DNA from: Eustoma russellianum
Taxonomy: Eukaryota > Streptophyta > Magnoliopsida > Gentianales > Gentianaceae
Length of the DNA stretch: 64,000 bases
Direction of reading: 5' to 3'
Assembly: GCA_036186865.1 (NCBI GenBank)
Contig: AP025049.1
Span: forward strand, 23,775,267-23,839,266
Shown: positions 33,781 through 46,705 of the stretch, in pieces
Layout: each line of letters opens with the position of its first letter
How positions within the stretch are numbered: the stretch's first letter is position 1
Notes under the pieces: generated by a model
What the model was told of the DNA's origin: nothing
Database searches by the model: none
Seen by the model: the letters and a program-made list of their open reading frames with translations, nothing else
Made by a program: the position numbers and the translations under genes

Positions 33781-33838
33781 ACTTTTGATCGATTGTATGT
33801 GCATTTGAGAATCACCAGTCCTGCGAGTTTGTGTGATC

Positions 33839-36800
33839 ATGGCTTCCACTTCTACTGCCAATGTTCGAAATAATAGCACTGAGAATCCAGCTTCCAATCC
33901 TCTGTATTTGCATCCAAATGAGAATTCTGCTACTATATTAGTACAGCCTCCGCTCAAGTAACATAATTTTCACTCGTGGAGTAGGACCTTGCGTATGGCT
34001 TTGACAATTACGAACAAGATGTGTTTCATTGATGGTTCCATGGAGAAGCTGCTGAAGATGATAGCACTTATCTTGCGTGGAATCAATGTCACACTATGGT
34101 ACAATCATGGATACAGAATTCCGTTACGCAAGCAATTGCTCAAAGCATTATGTGGTTTGAGACAGCCTATGATGTATGGAAGGATTTGACATTGAGGTAT
34201 GCAGGAGATGATCCATTTCGCTTGTCAGATTTGTTGGAGCAATTTTATGAAGTGAAACAAGAAGGTATGACTATTAACGAATATTTCACTAAATTGAAGT
34301 CATTGTGGGAGGAATTGTTGATTCTGAGACCTATACCTAAGTCTTCGTGTAGTAGGTGTACTTGTGATATTGTTGGCAAAGTGACTAAGTTTGTAGAAGG
34401 AGATTTTGTGATCAAGTTCATAAAAGGCTTGAGTGTTGAATTTGACCCTATAAGGTCTCAAATTTTTGTGATGACACCTTTACCTAGCATCTCTACTGCC
34501 TTCTCTACAGCTCTTCAATATGAAAGGAATGTCATGATTGGCAATGTGCAGCCACAGTTTACCAATAATGCTACTTCCTTAATGACTGATGGTTTTGATT
34601 ATTTTGAGCCTGCAAGTTTTGTAGTTGGTAGTTTCAATCCCAGAGCACAGGGCATGAATTTTAGAGGTACTGCTAGTGGATCCAGTAGAGGTTATCATAA
34701 TTTCTCTCAGAGGCCTGTATGCACTTATTGTGGAACGAGTGGGCATACTATGGAAAGATGTTACAAGAAGTATAAGTATCCTCCTGGATTTGAGGCAAGA
34801 CCACTGGATAATATGGTGGCCACTTTCAGTCAAGATATGCATTCATCTAGAGGTTATGAAGGACATGAGTTTCAAACAGTTGTTGTACATGCTCCCCAAC
34901 AGAGTGTGCCCATGCCTACAACAAATTAATGAACATTCTAAGTGACAAGGATGATGTGAAGACTAGATTTGCCTATGAGAAAGTAGTTGTTCAACCTACA
35001 GTCATGAGTGCTCAAGCTGTGATGAATTCTGATAAGGCTGCAGGTTAGTTGTCATCTAATGTGTCTAGCATATGGATTTTAGACTCAGGAGCCACTAATC
35101 ATATTGCTTGCTCTCTGTCATTTTTTTGATTCTTTCACTCTCATTGAAAATGTATCTGTTAAAATGCTGAATAATGTCTCAGTTATGGCCACTCATGTTG
35201 GTAGAATCACCAATAATCCTTGCCTCACTATTACATATGTCTTATTTGTTCCAGCTTTTTCTTTCAATCTTTTATCCTTAAGTAAATTATCCTTGGATTC
35301 TCATGTGTGTGCTTACTTTTGTGATTATGAATGTGTTCTTCAGGACCAATACTCTAAGAGGAAGATTGGTTCAGTTAAAATGAAAAATGGCCTTTACTAT
35401 GTTGTTGGCAACCGAAAGCTGCCAAGCACACAAGCCACTCCTTCAGTGAGCACACATTCTTTGGATGAGAAGCCTTCACATGTTTGTTTTTTCTTCTTGT
35501 TCTTATTGTTGTTCTCCATCTATGTTGTGGCATCAGAGACTTGGCCATACATCTATGCCAAGAATAAAAGAAATAAATAGAATAGATCCTTCTGTTCTTG
35601 TCGCTGATGTTAATGCATATTGCAAAGTTTGTCCAATGGCTAAGCAAAAGAAAACGCCCTTTTCCATTTCTTTGTCATTTTCAACGTCTTGCTTTAATTT
35701 ATTGCATAATGACATATAGGGACCCTACAGGGTTTCGACCCTTTATGGACAAACTTATTTTCTTACCATAGTTGATGACAAAGGCAGATTCACTTGGACC
35801 TATTTACTAAAGGCCAAATCTGAAGCAAAGCAGGTTCTTGAAAGTTTTTATCAATTTGTTGAAACTCAGTTCAACATGAAAATCAAAGTCATTAGATCAG
35901 ACAATACCTTAGTATTAGTCTTGAATCAATTCTTTTCACAAAAAGGCATTGTGCATCAAAAAAGTTGCACTTGCACACCTCAGTAAAATGGGTTGGTAGA
36001 AAGAAAGCAACAACATCTGCTGACTGTTGCTAGAGCCTTAAGGTTTCAATCAAATCTCCCTCTAAAATATTGGGGATTCTGCATTCAACATGCCACTTAC
36101 CATGTCAACATCTTACCTACACTAGTCTTAAATCAGCATACACCCTTTGACATTCTTTACCACCAGTCACCTCACTATGACCAACTCAAGGTATTTGGCT
36201 GTCAGATTTTTGCCTATAATACTACACCAAAGAAAGGAAAGTTTGACATTAGAGCAAAGTCATGTGTCTTTCTTGGTATTCCTTTAAACACCAAAGGCCA
36301 TATACTTCAAGACATGGATATCTAAGCTGTATTCATCTCTAGACATGTCATCTTTCATGAATATGTCTTCCATTTCCACACACCATCATCCATGCTAACT
36401 GATCCTACATCACATCCCTCTTCCTTTTTCACCTTGTGAATCTCTTCCAGACTTTACTCCACCTGATCCTCTTGTCTCACCTATCATTTCCTTATCTACT
36501 TCTGACATAGCTCCACTGTCACCTCATTCTCCTTCACCTTCCACCATTATGCCTCCATTGTCATCTCAGTCTTCTTCATACTCTACTGGAGGCTCATCAA
36601 CCTTCCCAACTCCTGAAGGCCCGCAACCCACACTCATAATTGACTTGCCAACTATTCAGGAACCACCCAAGCCAATTAGACAAAGGCAGAAATCATCTCA
36701 TCTGAAGGACTACTATTGCAACATGCTTACTGATTATTCTTCTCCTACTACCAGTGATTCTATCTTATTCATCATCCTTTTTCTTTTGATTTGTTTTCTC

Positions 36801-38356
36801 ACGAGTATAAGGCATATGCTTTAAACATTAGTATGCATTCTGATCCTACAACTTATCAGGAGGCATCACAGCATGAGTGCTACTGCCATACTATGCCGCA
36901 AGAGCTTGACACCCTTAATGCTAATAAACCTTGGTCTCTGGTATCTCTACCTGCAGGCAATATGCCAATTGGATGCAAATGGGCGTACAGAACCAAGTAT
37001 AGGGTTGACGGTACTGTGGAACGTTATAAGGCTCGTTTAGTGGCTACAGGTTTTACACAACAGTTTGGCATTGATTACATAGATACCTTCTAACCTGTGG
37101 CCAAGCTCACCACAGTAAGATTGGTATTAGTATTAGCAGCAAGTAAAGGCTGGTTCATCCACCAGTTGGATGTCAACAATGCCTTCCTCCATGGAGATCT
37201 TTTTGAAGAAATTTACATGGAGCTTCCTCCAGGCCTCTCAGTCTCTGCTCCAAATATAGTAGCAAGCATCAAAAATCCTTATATGGTCTGAAGCAAGCAA
37301 GCAAGCAGAAAATGGAATGAGAAGCTTACTCAGGTCCTTCTCCATCAAGGATTCAAGTAATCTCAACATGATCATACCCTTTTCACCAAAGACACTTCTG
37401 ATGCCTTTGTGGTTCTTCTTGTCTATGTAGATGATGTGATTGTGACTAGCTCCTCACTGCCAACTATTTAGCAATTGAAGGCTTATCTTCATCACACTTT
37501 TTAGATTAAGGACCTTGGTAACTTGAACTACTTCTTGGGCATTGAGGTTACTAGATCAAGGGGGCATCACTTTGTGCTAGATGAAATATGCCATGGAACT
37601 ATTAGATCACACATGATTTCTTACGGCAAAACCTGCCAAAACACAAATGGACAAAGGCATCAAGTTACAGCACAATGATTCAGCCTTAATTGAGGATGTA
37701 GCTAGATACAGGAGTCTTGTTGGCAAGCTGTTGCACCTAACCATTACAAGACCTGACATTGCCTTTGCTATACAACAAATGTCTCAATTTTTGGATTCAC
37801 CCACGGAAGCACATCTCAAGGCAGCTCACAAGTTGCTACGTTACATCAAGAGGACTGCACAACAAGGCTTATATTTCCTTAAGAATGGAGAACTCAGGCT
37901 CAAAGCTTTTGCAGATGCAGATTGGGCTGGTTGCCAAGAGACTAGGAGATTAATTACAGGCTTTTGCATGTTGTTGGGAGAATCCGTAGTATCCTGGAAG
38001 GCAAAGAAGCAAACCACTGTCTCAAGGTCTTCCTCAAAAGCTGAGTACAGGGCACGTGCAGCTGCCACTTGTGAAGTACAGTGGCTGCTATATCTAATGA
38101 AGGATTTGAAGGCAAAACATGAAGGTCAAGTTGAGTTGTTTTATGAAAACAGAAGTGCACTTTATATAGTTGAAAATCCTGTCTTCCATGAAAAACTAAG
38201 CATATAGAAATAGACTGCCATATCATGAGGAAGAAGTTATTGGAGGGTGCTGTTAAGCCCATATCTGTGAGAACTAGCCATCGTCTTGCTAATATCTTTT
38301 CTCAGGCATTGGATTCTCAAAGAATGCACAATCTGACTACAACACTTGGTCTCTGA
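33839..38356 (+). pseudogene. element D gag-pol remnant
   Basis: Gag starts MASTSTANVRNN at 33839. Main Gag block 34096-34929 with knuckle CTYCGTSGHTMERC. Protease IWILDSGATNHI near 35070, integrase block near 35720-36330 (VDDKGRF, IRSDN, NGLVERK), RT 36791-37560 with LLVYVDDVIV near 37420, RNase H 37647-38356 with ADADWAG and SRSSSKAEY. Many stops (for example 33959, 36325, 37093, 37290) and frame changes. Confidence 0.85.
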
Positions 38357-38386
38357 AAAATCTTTGTGCAGTCAGATTTGAGTGGG

Positions 38387-38485
38387 GTGTTAAAGCTACT
38401 GCTACAGAGGTGCAAGAAGCACAAATTCAAGCTCAAGTAGCTGCTGAAGAATTGGAGAAGCTGGAAGCCAATTAAAAGCACATGG
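38387..38485 (+). repeat. 3' LTR of element D, left fragment
   Basis: 99 bp aligning with 33218 onward (shared GCTGAAGAATT(A/G)GAG, AGCTGGAAGCC). Stops exactly where element E's LTR begins. Confidence 0.85.
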
Positions 38486-39884
38486 TGTTAAGGTGTAAAA
38501 TGTTTTGATGATATGAAGATGTTTCAAATGAGTTAAATTTACACTTTAGATTTGATGCAAGAAAAATACACTATGACAAAAATGGTTAAGATTAGAACTT
38601 TACTGTCCAACATCGATCTCTCAGACTGAGGACATCGATCGATCGATGTCACTTCAGTCTCTCCAAGAGAGACTTCAATAGGTCGATGTCAGGTAGAAAA
38701 GTTTTTGTCCAACATCGATCTCTCAGTCAGGGGACATAGATCGATCGATGTCACATCAGTCTCTCCAAGAGAGACTTTGATCGATCGATGTCAGGCGGAA
38801 AAGTTTCTGTCCAACATCGATCTCTCAGTCCAGGGGACATCGATCGATCGATGTCACATCAGTCTCTCCAGGGGAGACTTCGATAGATCAATGTCAAGAA
38901 GGTTCAAAACTGGAAAGTTTCTAGAGTACATCGATCTCTCAGCCAGGCACTTCGATCGATCGATGTCCCCCCAGAGTTCAAATTTTTATGAACGTTGGAA
39001 AAAAAATCCAAGAGATATTCATGGTGTTTTCTCTATCTAATCTTGCTCAAATTTCTCATGGACTTTACTCTAACATAATACATGTTTTCTTGACTATTAT
39101 ATCCATGTCTAAGCTATTATAGGTTAGCTATTGAGGATCAAATCACTCCATAGGGTGGCTAAAGAATATTTAAACATTATCTTGACATTTGATGTAGTTG
39201 AAGACATGGTGGAGGCTACCAAAACGTGATGAACATCTCCTATAAATAAATGAAGCTTCGATGAGGCAAAAAACACACTTTCACCATCATCAAGCTTCAT
39301 TATCATTGTTGTATATTTCTCTTATTTGTGTAAACGTGCTTAAAGCTTGTTAAGCCTTTCATTGTTCTTTATTGCTGTATATTGAGAGATAGTGAGTCTA
39401 ACACAAGAGGAACCATAAATATTTGATCTTTTGCTTGTGTTTAGACTAGTGAAAAAGTGTGAATCCCCACTACTTCCTTCAACCCACTGTGAGAAATTTC
39501 TTGAGAGAACTTTGTTGAAGTTGTGAGGTACCAAGAAATTTTTCTTGCTTAGAACTGTAGTTGTTGTAGTTGCACAAAGGTATTTTGTGCAAGAAGTTGT
39601 TTTTTGTGGTTGCTTACACTAAGGTGTTAGTGTAAGTGTTGTTATGGTTGTTCTTATTAGCTTTAATAAGAAGAGTAGTTGTTGAAAATCCACTTTAGTA
39701 ACAAAGTGGTAGTGGAGTAGAATCATTTACGATTCAAATCACTCTATATTCGGTGTACTCATTCATTGCCTCTCATCTCCCATTCTTGTTTTGATTTTGA
39801 ATTTCATTTGAGTTGAGTCACAAAAGAAAATTCTGTAAAATTGCCTATACTCTATTCACCCCCTTTAGAGTTACGGACCTAACA
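38486..39884 (+). repeat. 5' LTR of element E
   Basis: 1,399 bp, TGTTAAGG...CCTAACA. Contains a four-unit ATCGATCG array (38605-38975) and a TATA box TATAAATA at 39241-39248. Inserted in the 3' LTR of D; the preceding CATGG would be the target duplication but its partner is out of view. Confidence 0.85.
38605..38975. repeat. ATCGATCG palindrome array in the element E LTR
   Basis: Units start at 38605, 38707, 38809 and about 38922, with a 102-bp period for the first two. Each has CTGTCCAACATCGATCTCTC, then a palindrome of the GACATCGATCGATCGATGTC type. The first three also have a small TCTCTCCAAGAGAGA hairpin. Confidence 0.9.
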
Positions 39885-39886
39885 AT

Positions 39887-39898
39887 TGGTATCATAGA
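39887..39898 (+). promoter_or_regulatory. primer-binding site of element E, mutated
   Basis: TGGTATCATAGA, two bases after the LTR end; matches initiator-Met TGGTATCAGAGC except for two bases. Confidence 0.7.
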
Positions 39899-39947
39899 TT
39901 AACCATGATTGCTTGGCCAATATTTTCAAGTAGCAAGGTTAAAGATC

Positions 39948-42900
39948 ATGACAATGGCAACCTCTTCATCCCACACTTCAACTTCCAAGCCAACTGCACT
40001 ATTCTCAGGATCAAACACTAAAGCACCCATGTTTGATGCCCAAAATTACTCTTCGTGGAAATTTCGAATGATCAATCATTTGAAAGGATATGGATTTGAT
40101 ATACGGAGAACTGTTGTAAAAGGAATCAAAGTTCCTATGATTACCAACTCAAAAGGAGAATCAATGTTCAAAGATAAGGATGACTACACCGACGAAGAGA
40201 AAATAAACTGCGATATTCTTTCAAGTGCTCTTACAACCATCGAGCTTATTAGACTTCAAGGCCTTGAAATAGCCCATGAAGCATAGAAAAGGCTGGAAAT
40301 GATACATGAAGGGAGTGAGCAAGTAAGTATGGCCAAAAGGCTAATGCTCATGAAGGAATATGAAATGTTCCGGATGAAGAGTGATGAAAAGATTGAGGAG
40401 ACAATCGATCGATTCACTTGAATAGTGAATCCACTTTCCATGGTGGACAAGAAAATCTCAAATGAAGACCTTGTCTCAAAACTACTCAACTCTTTACCAA
40501 GAAAATGGACACCTAAAGTCATCGCCATTACTGAATCAAAGAATCTCAAGACTCTTACACTTGATGAGCTATCCGGTAATCTTCTTACTCATTAAATCCT
40601 TATTGATGAACAAAATAGAATAAACCCTATCAAGCCTACACAAGCATCACACAAAGGATTGGTGGTAGAGTCCAATGAGTCGGTAAGGAAGTTGCTCTTC
40701 TACTGAGAAAATTAAGAAGAATGGCCACAAGAAACAAGGCCCAAGCAAGGAAGGTTTTCAAGAGACCACCCAAGGATAAAGAACCAAGTGAAAATTGCCA
40801 TAGGTGGGGTCGACCCGGTCCCTTCATTGCCGATTGCCATGTCAAGGAGCCTCAAAAGTAAGAAAAGAAGGTCTTTTCTCAAAAGAAGAAAGCCCTAAAT
40901 GCCAAGGTAACCACGTGGGATGATGTCCTCTCCGAATCAGAAGGAGAAGAAAGTGAAGACAAGGATGTTGGATTTGTTGCAATAGTTGAGAATCCAAAAG
41001 CACAACATACTTGTCTCATGGCAATCGAGAATGACCTTAAAGTAAACTCTAACTCTTCAAATTTACAAGATGAAATCGGAGATTTGCAAGATGAATTTGA
41101 AAAACTAAATTTAAAATATAAACACTTGAAGAAAGAATTTAAAAAATGCATATTAGAAAACAAGAGCTTGCATGATAAGAATATTTTGATGTTTCAAGAT
41201 CATGACATCATACTCACCATGCATAAAACCGTAGCTCTTGAAAATGTGGAAATTAGGAAAGAATGTGAGTGACTAAGATTAGACTTACAAAGACTAACCA
41301 ATGGTAAAAATAATCTAGACAAATTACTTTGAAACCAAAGAATTGGAAATGATAAATCCGGTGTATGATTTAATTCATCACATTCTTCCACTAAGCCTAA
41401 GTCATTAAAAAAAGGCAAATAAGAGAAAAACACAACATGACTCATCATCTTACCCACTTGTTTTCATTGTAACAAAGTAGGACATGTGAAGAGTGCATGT
41501 AAAGCTAGATTTGGTAGTATATATGTTTGGAAGCCTAAGGGTCGACAAGCTAACCCTAAAGGACCCAACTATCAAAGGGTACAAATGCATAAATCTCTTG
41601 GTTTTGTAGGCTCTCAAGACAAATAGAGTACCCAAAGAAGAAGGAACTAAATGGCTCATGGACATCGAATGTTCAACACACATGACCGGAGACAAAACTT
41701 TGTTCACCAAGCTCAAGCTCCAAGATGGTGGAACTGTGCATTTTGGCAATGAGAGAGCCAAAATCCTTGGACATGGAGAAACTGGTAACTCTTCTTTCAC
41801 TATTAATAATGTATTTTATGTAGAATGGCTTAAATATAATTTGATAAGTGTTAGCCAACTATGTGATGCTAAATTCCAAGTTGAATTTATGAAAAGAAAA
41901 TGCATTGTGAAAAAGAATGATAAGATTGGTTTTGAAGCTATAAGGAAAAATGATGTTTATAAATTTAGCACACATGATTTGATATCAAAAAATGTTTCTT
42001 GCCTAGTTGCCAAAAATGATTTGACTCAACTATGACATAGACGACGTTGACATATTAGTTTTAAAAATTTCAAAGAGATTTGCAAAAATGAAAAGGTCCA
42101 GGGTCTTCCAAAATTGAATTTTGAAAACTATGGCTTACGTGACACTTGTCAAAAGACAAAGCTTGTTAAAACAAGCTTCAAGCCCAAAAGTGAAATCTCC
42201 ACCACCAAACCTCTACAATTGTTTCATATGGATTTGTATGGGGATATCGGTACGGCAAGACTAGGTGACAAACTTATACCTTTGTGGTGGTAGACGACTT
42301 TTCTAGGTACACTTGTGTAATGTTTTTAGCTAAAAAGAATGATGCATGCCAAGTGTTTATAAAACTTTGTAGGAGATTAGAAAATCAAAAAGAGGACACA
42401 ATTAAGGAAATTATAAGTGATATAGGTGGTGAGTTTGATGACGAGTTTCAAGAATTTTGTGTATCCAAAGGGTATAGACACAATCTCTCGGCTCCAAGAG
42501 CACCTCAACAAAATGGTGTTGCGGAAAGGATACATAGAACACTTCAAGAAATGAGTAGAGCCATGCTAAATGAATTTGAGCTACCCAAGTATTTGGGCCG
42601 AAGCGGTAAACACTGCTTGTCAATAGATTTTACTTGAGACCATCTCTAAAAAAGACTCCTTATGAGCTTTGGAAAGGTAGAGTACCAAAATTGGCTATTT
42701 CAAGGTATTTGGTTGTAAGTGTTTTATACTTAACACCAAATATAACTTGGATAAACTCGATTTCAAAGCAGATGAAGGAATCTTTATGGGATATGCTCAA
42801 AATAGCAAGGCATTTAAAGTATATAACAAAAGCAGTATGAAAGTTGAAGAGTCAATTCATGTCAAGTTTAGTGAACTCATTGAGGATGAACCATGCATAA

Positions 42901-43641
42901 ATGATGATGATGAGGAGGAAATAATTAAAGTAGGTCATATAGAAAAATTTGAGAATCCAAAAGGGAATATTGTCATTGACCTTATTGATCCACTTGAACC
43001 TAAGGATGAAGATGAAGAAGTAAGAGGAGATACTTCAAATTTACCGGAATCATATAAGTATAAGAAAGACCATCCAAGAGAATTAATACTAGGTGAAACA
43101 AGTCAATGCATAATGTCTAGGAGGAAATTTAATGAAATGCTTTCATTTATCATGTTGAGACTAAAAATATAAAAGATGCTATAAATGATGAAGATTGGGC
43201 ATTAGCCATGCAAGAAGAACTAAATCAATTTGAAAGAAGTGATGTTAGGGAATTAGTGGCTAAACCTAGTGATCATCCCATTATTGGCACTAAGTAGGTA
43301 TTTAGAAACAAAATAGATGATAAAGAAAACATCACTAGAAACAAAGCTAGGTTAGTAGATCAAGGATATAGACAAGAAGAATGCATAGACTATGATGAGA
43401 CTTATGTCCCCGTAGCTAGGTTAGAAGCCATTAGGATTTAGCATATGCATGCTATAAGGATTTCAAAGTATATCAAATTGATGTGAAATCTGCATTCTTG
43501 AATGGAATAATTCAAGAAGAGGTGTATGTAGCTCAACCACCGGGGTTTGAAAATCATGATTATGCAAATCATGTATTTAAACTCAAAAAGGCCCTTAATG
43601 GACTTAAACAAGCTCCTAGGGCATGGTATGAAAGATTAAGT
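39948..43641 (+). pseudogene. element E gag-pol, proximal part
   Basis: Gag starts near 39948 (MTMATSSSHTST). First zinc knuckle decayed to CHRWGRPGPFIADC near 40797. Coiled coil near 41018-41270 (heptad-like, rich in L/K/E). Second knuckle CFHCNKVGHVKSAC near 41460. Protease-like block and pre-integrase at 41658-42035, integrase VVDDFSRYTC and NGVAERIHRTLQE at 42284-42640, RT start with DVKSAFLNG to APRAWYERLS, where F is inserted. Several stops and frameshifts. Confidence 0.85.
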
Positions 43642-46366
43642 TGTTGGACCGTGCACCTGCAATAAACACCACTAGAGGGGGGGGGTGAATAGTGGTTGGC
43701 GGAAATTACACTACAACCCTTTGTAAAAATCCCCATTGAAAACAAAATCTGAGACCACTTCAGATTCAGAACCCGTTTTTGAAAAATTCAAAACTAATTT
43801 TACACAACTCTAAAAATTATAAAACTTTCCAGAAATGAACTTCAATGTTTTAACAAGACTCTGTCCAAACATCAGACAAAAATAAGATTGTTTGACCCTT
43901 CAAACAAATACAAAGATTCAGATAGTCAATCTGGACAGAATTGGACAAAATGTTGCCAATTTTGAAAAACGTGTTTCTCTTTGAATATTCAACCAAAAAG
44001 GTTGATCTTTATATCAAAACACTCCTTAGGATGTGTAGATGATGTTTCCAAATGGCCCTGATCTTAAACAATTCTTGATAAATACAGAATTTAAGTTTTC
44101 TCAAAACTGGTCGGATTGCAGCCAGATTGGAGCAGTTATCTTGCAAAGACTAAAAGACTAACTTTCCCTTACTCAAATCAGGTGATTCTTGTTGAAAATG
44201 AAATCTAACAGTCTGAAGTATAACTCCACCAAAAATCACAAATTTTGAAAGTTTTTAGCTATTTTTTTCAAATTGTGAGAAGTTGCGTGAAAACTGAAGT
44301 AAAAACGGGCAGAAAACAGAAATGAAGAAACAAGATAAGAACACCGATGATTTATCCTGGTTCGGTCAATGTGACATACTCCAGTCCCAAGGAACACCTT
44401 TCCTTGGATTTCACTATGAAATGAATCACCTTACAACAAGAACCAAGCTTGATACTTGGGTTATACACCAACCCTACTCAAGACTTGGATAATCACCTTC
44501 TATGCAACACTTAGTTGCATCACCTCTACAACCTATTGATATAGCATTATAGAAATGACTAATCAATATTACAAATGAAGCTCAAGAGGCTTGTAGCACA
44601 ACAAAAACAACAAGAACACCTTTGCTACAAAGAATGGAACAAGAAGAAGATGATATCTAGACAATTCAACAAATGCTTGTGAGCTTCAAGTGTGTTTCAT
44701 ATTCTTCACCATTGCCTCTATTTATAGTGTGATTTGAGCCTTGGAGATAAGACTTCCAATGTGTCACCATCTTCATCATCAAATCCAAGTGTCTTCACAT
44801 CATTGGTTGGCCTTGTACACTTGGCAAAATAAGACAATATAATTGGTCCACCTTGGCAACTCCATTTGGCCGAAATTTTCAACTAAAAATAGTCTTGGAA
44901 TTATCTTGAAAATGTGAAGATAATATGACCATAACAACTCCATTATCTTCTCAACTTTTTGGCAAGATAATAGGCATGTGGATGTTGAAGAATTCAAACT
45001 CAAAACTTCAGCTCCAAAATCCCTTTAGTAGCCGTTGGCTACTAAGCATTTTTCAAAAATAATCTTTTACCAAAATGTAAATAATAAGAGAGGATAATAC
45101 CACCAAAATATCTCCAACTTCAAGCACAATAATAGGACATGTGAAGTCTTCATTTGACTTCAAAAATCTGCTGAAAAATATCCATAATGACCAAGTAGCT
45201 GTTTGGCTACATTTGAAAATTTCCAAGTTGGCAATTTTTGCCAACTAGCTCCTTTTTGATTGGTCCACTTGTCTCCATCTCCTAAAATGAATAACACCTC
45301 ATACACAGCTCCTAATACATGTTTTTGATCATACATATATGTGTAGCATCTCAAATTTTCGAAGAAGAAATCAATAGATAAAAGTTGACAAGATTATGTC
45401 AACGTGTGAATGTCGTGATCATTTATGCATCTTTAACACCTTGAACAACTATGAATAATGATGATAAATATTTTCCCATAACATATATAAGAGGGTCTTC
45501 AAGAAAAAATAGAATGTGACATTTCAAATCGTCACATATCCAGCTATAGTCAATAATATCATCATAAGAGAGAAATGATATAAGATCACCATATTATCTT
45601 CAAAATAATAATAACTCAGCTCCAGAATGAAGATAATGATATGCTCAAGAGATTTCTTGAGTGAAAATACCAAAAATACCCTCGGGAGTGAAATGACCAA
45701 AATACCCTTGGTATAAGAAAACTCCAGAAATGACCCGGATGGTCAAAAATAATCATTGTATCACCTTTGTCATGATAAATAGCATAAGAATAAACCCTTG
45801 AATTATTTTCACCATGTGATGTTTCTACAAAACTCAAAATACCAATTTTGCCCTTATTGGTAAGTTGTAGAAACTTGCAAGGCACGTTAGTCACAATACA
45901 TTTAAAATCATCAAAATCACATAAGATTCACATAATGAGCATGTATAAATCATATACGAATAAAAACAACCATTTTAACATATTTTAGAAAAATATTTCT
46001 AAAAACCCTAGACATCGATCGATCGAAGTGCCTCAGCTTCAGAGATCGAAGTCCCACAGTAAGGTTCAGAATTTGTTTCTGACCTACATCGATCGATCGA
46101 AGTGCGGGTTCCATGTACATCGATCGATCGATGTGTCTCATGTTTAGATATCGATGTCTGACATTAAGGTCTTGAACTTTCACTGTCTTACATAGATAGA
46201 TCGATGTGAGAGATCTATGTACATAGATCGATCGATGTGCAAGAACCTGAGAGATCGATGTCAACTTTTTCAACTTTTAATCACATATAACACCATATGT
46301 GACATTTTTAAGTCTTCACCACTTAAAATCATGACTTTGAAAATTATCCAAACATATTTCTCAACA
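43642..46366 (-). repeat. 3' LTR of element F
   Basis: 2,725 bp, TGTTGGACCG...CTCAACA on the plus strand. Visibly diverged from the 50706-53466 LTR. TATA box on the minus strand at 44726-44719 (complement of TATTTATA). Confidence 0.95.
46013..46262. repeat. ATCGATCG palindrome array in the element F 3' LTR
   Basis: Irregular array of ACATCGATCGATCGAAGTG, ACATCGATCGATCGATGTG and AGATCGATGTC-type palindromes with spacers such as AAGGTCTTGAACTTTCACTG. Counterpart at 53103-53356 in the other LTR. Confidence 0.9.
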
Positions 46367-46705
46367 TTCTCCCCCTTTTGGATGATTTTCAAAATAACCT
46401 AACATGATTTTAATGTCACAATTTATAACCAATTGTTTATCATAAATCTATCAATTGTTTCACCAAATTTGTACCAATTGTTTGTAGAAACTAACCTCCA
46501 ACCAATTACCAATTGTTTTCACATTGTTTTTAAATTTCAACTCTCATGTATTCATATGCTCATGTACTCCCGCTCAAATTATACTCTCCCCCTTAACCTA
46601 TGCTCAACTTATACCAATTGAAACTTAGCATATTATGACTTACCAACTAAAGTCATGTTCTTATTCTATCTCCCCCTTCATTTTGTAAATCATGCAAAGA
46701 TAGAA

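Larger units (their letters stand above)
33218..38485 (+). mobile_element. Ty1/copia element D, 3' LTR interrupted by element E
   Basis: 5' LTR starts TGTTAAAGTTGCTGCTGCAG. The matching 3' LTR start (TGTTAAAGCTACTGCTACAG) is at 38387 after the polypurine tract AGATTTGAGTGGGG, but after 99 bp it is cut by the TGTTAAGG end of element E. The remainder should lie beyond E, outside the window. The copy is heavily mutated and old. Confidence 0.85.

Noticed and set aside
38705..39040. Open frame with repeated IDRSM/IDLS-type peptides in the element E LTR (similar ones at 26335-26640, 45950-46273 and 53041-53373)
   Set aside because: These are by-products of the ATCGATCG palindrome arrays, which lack stops in several frames; no start context or family support.
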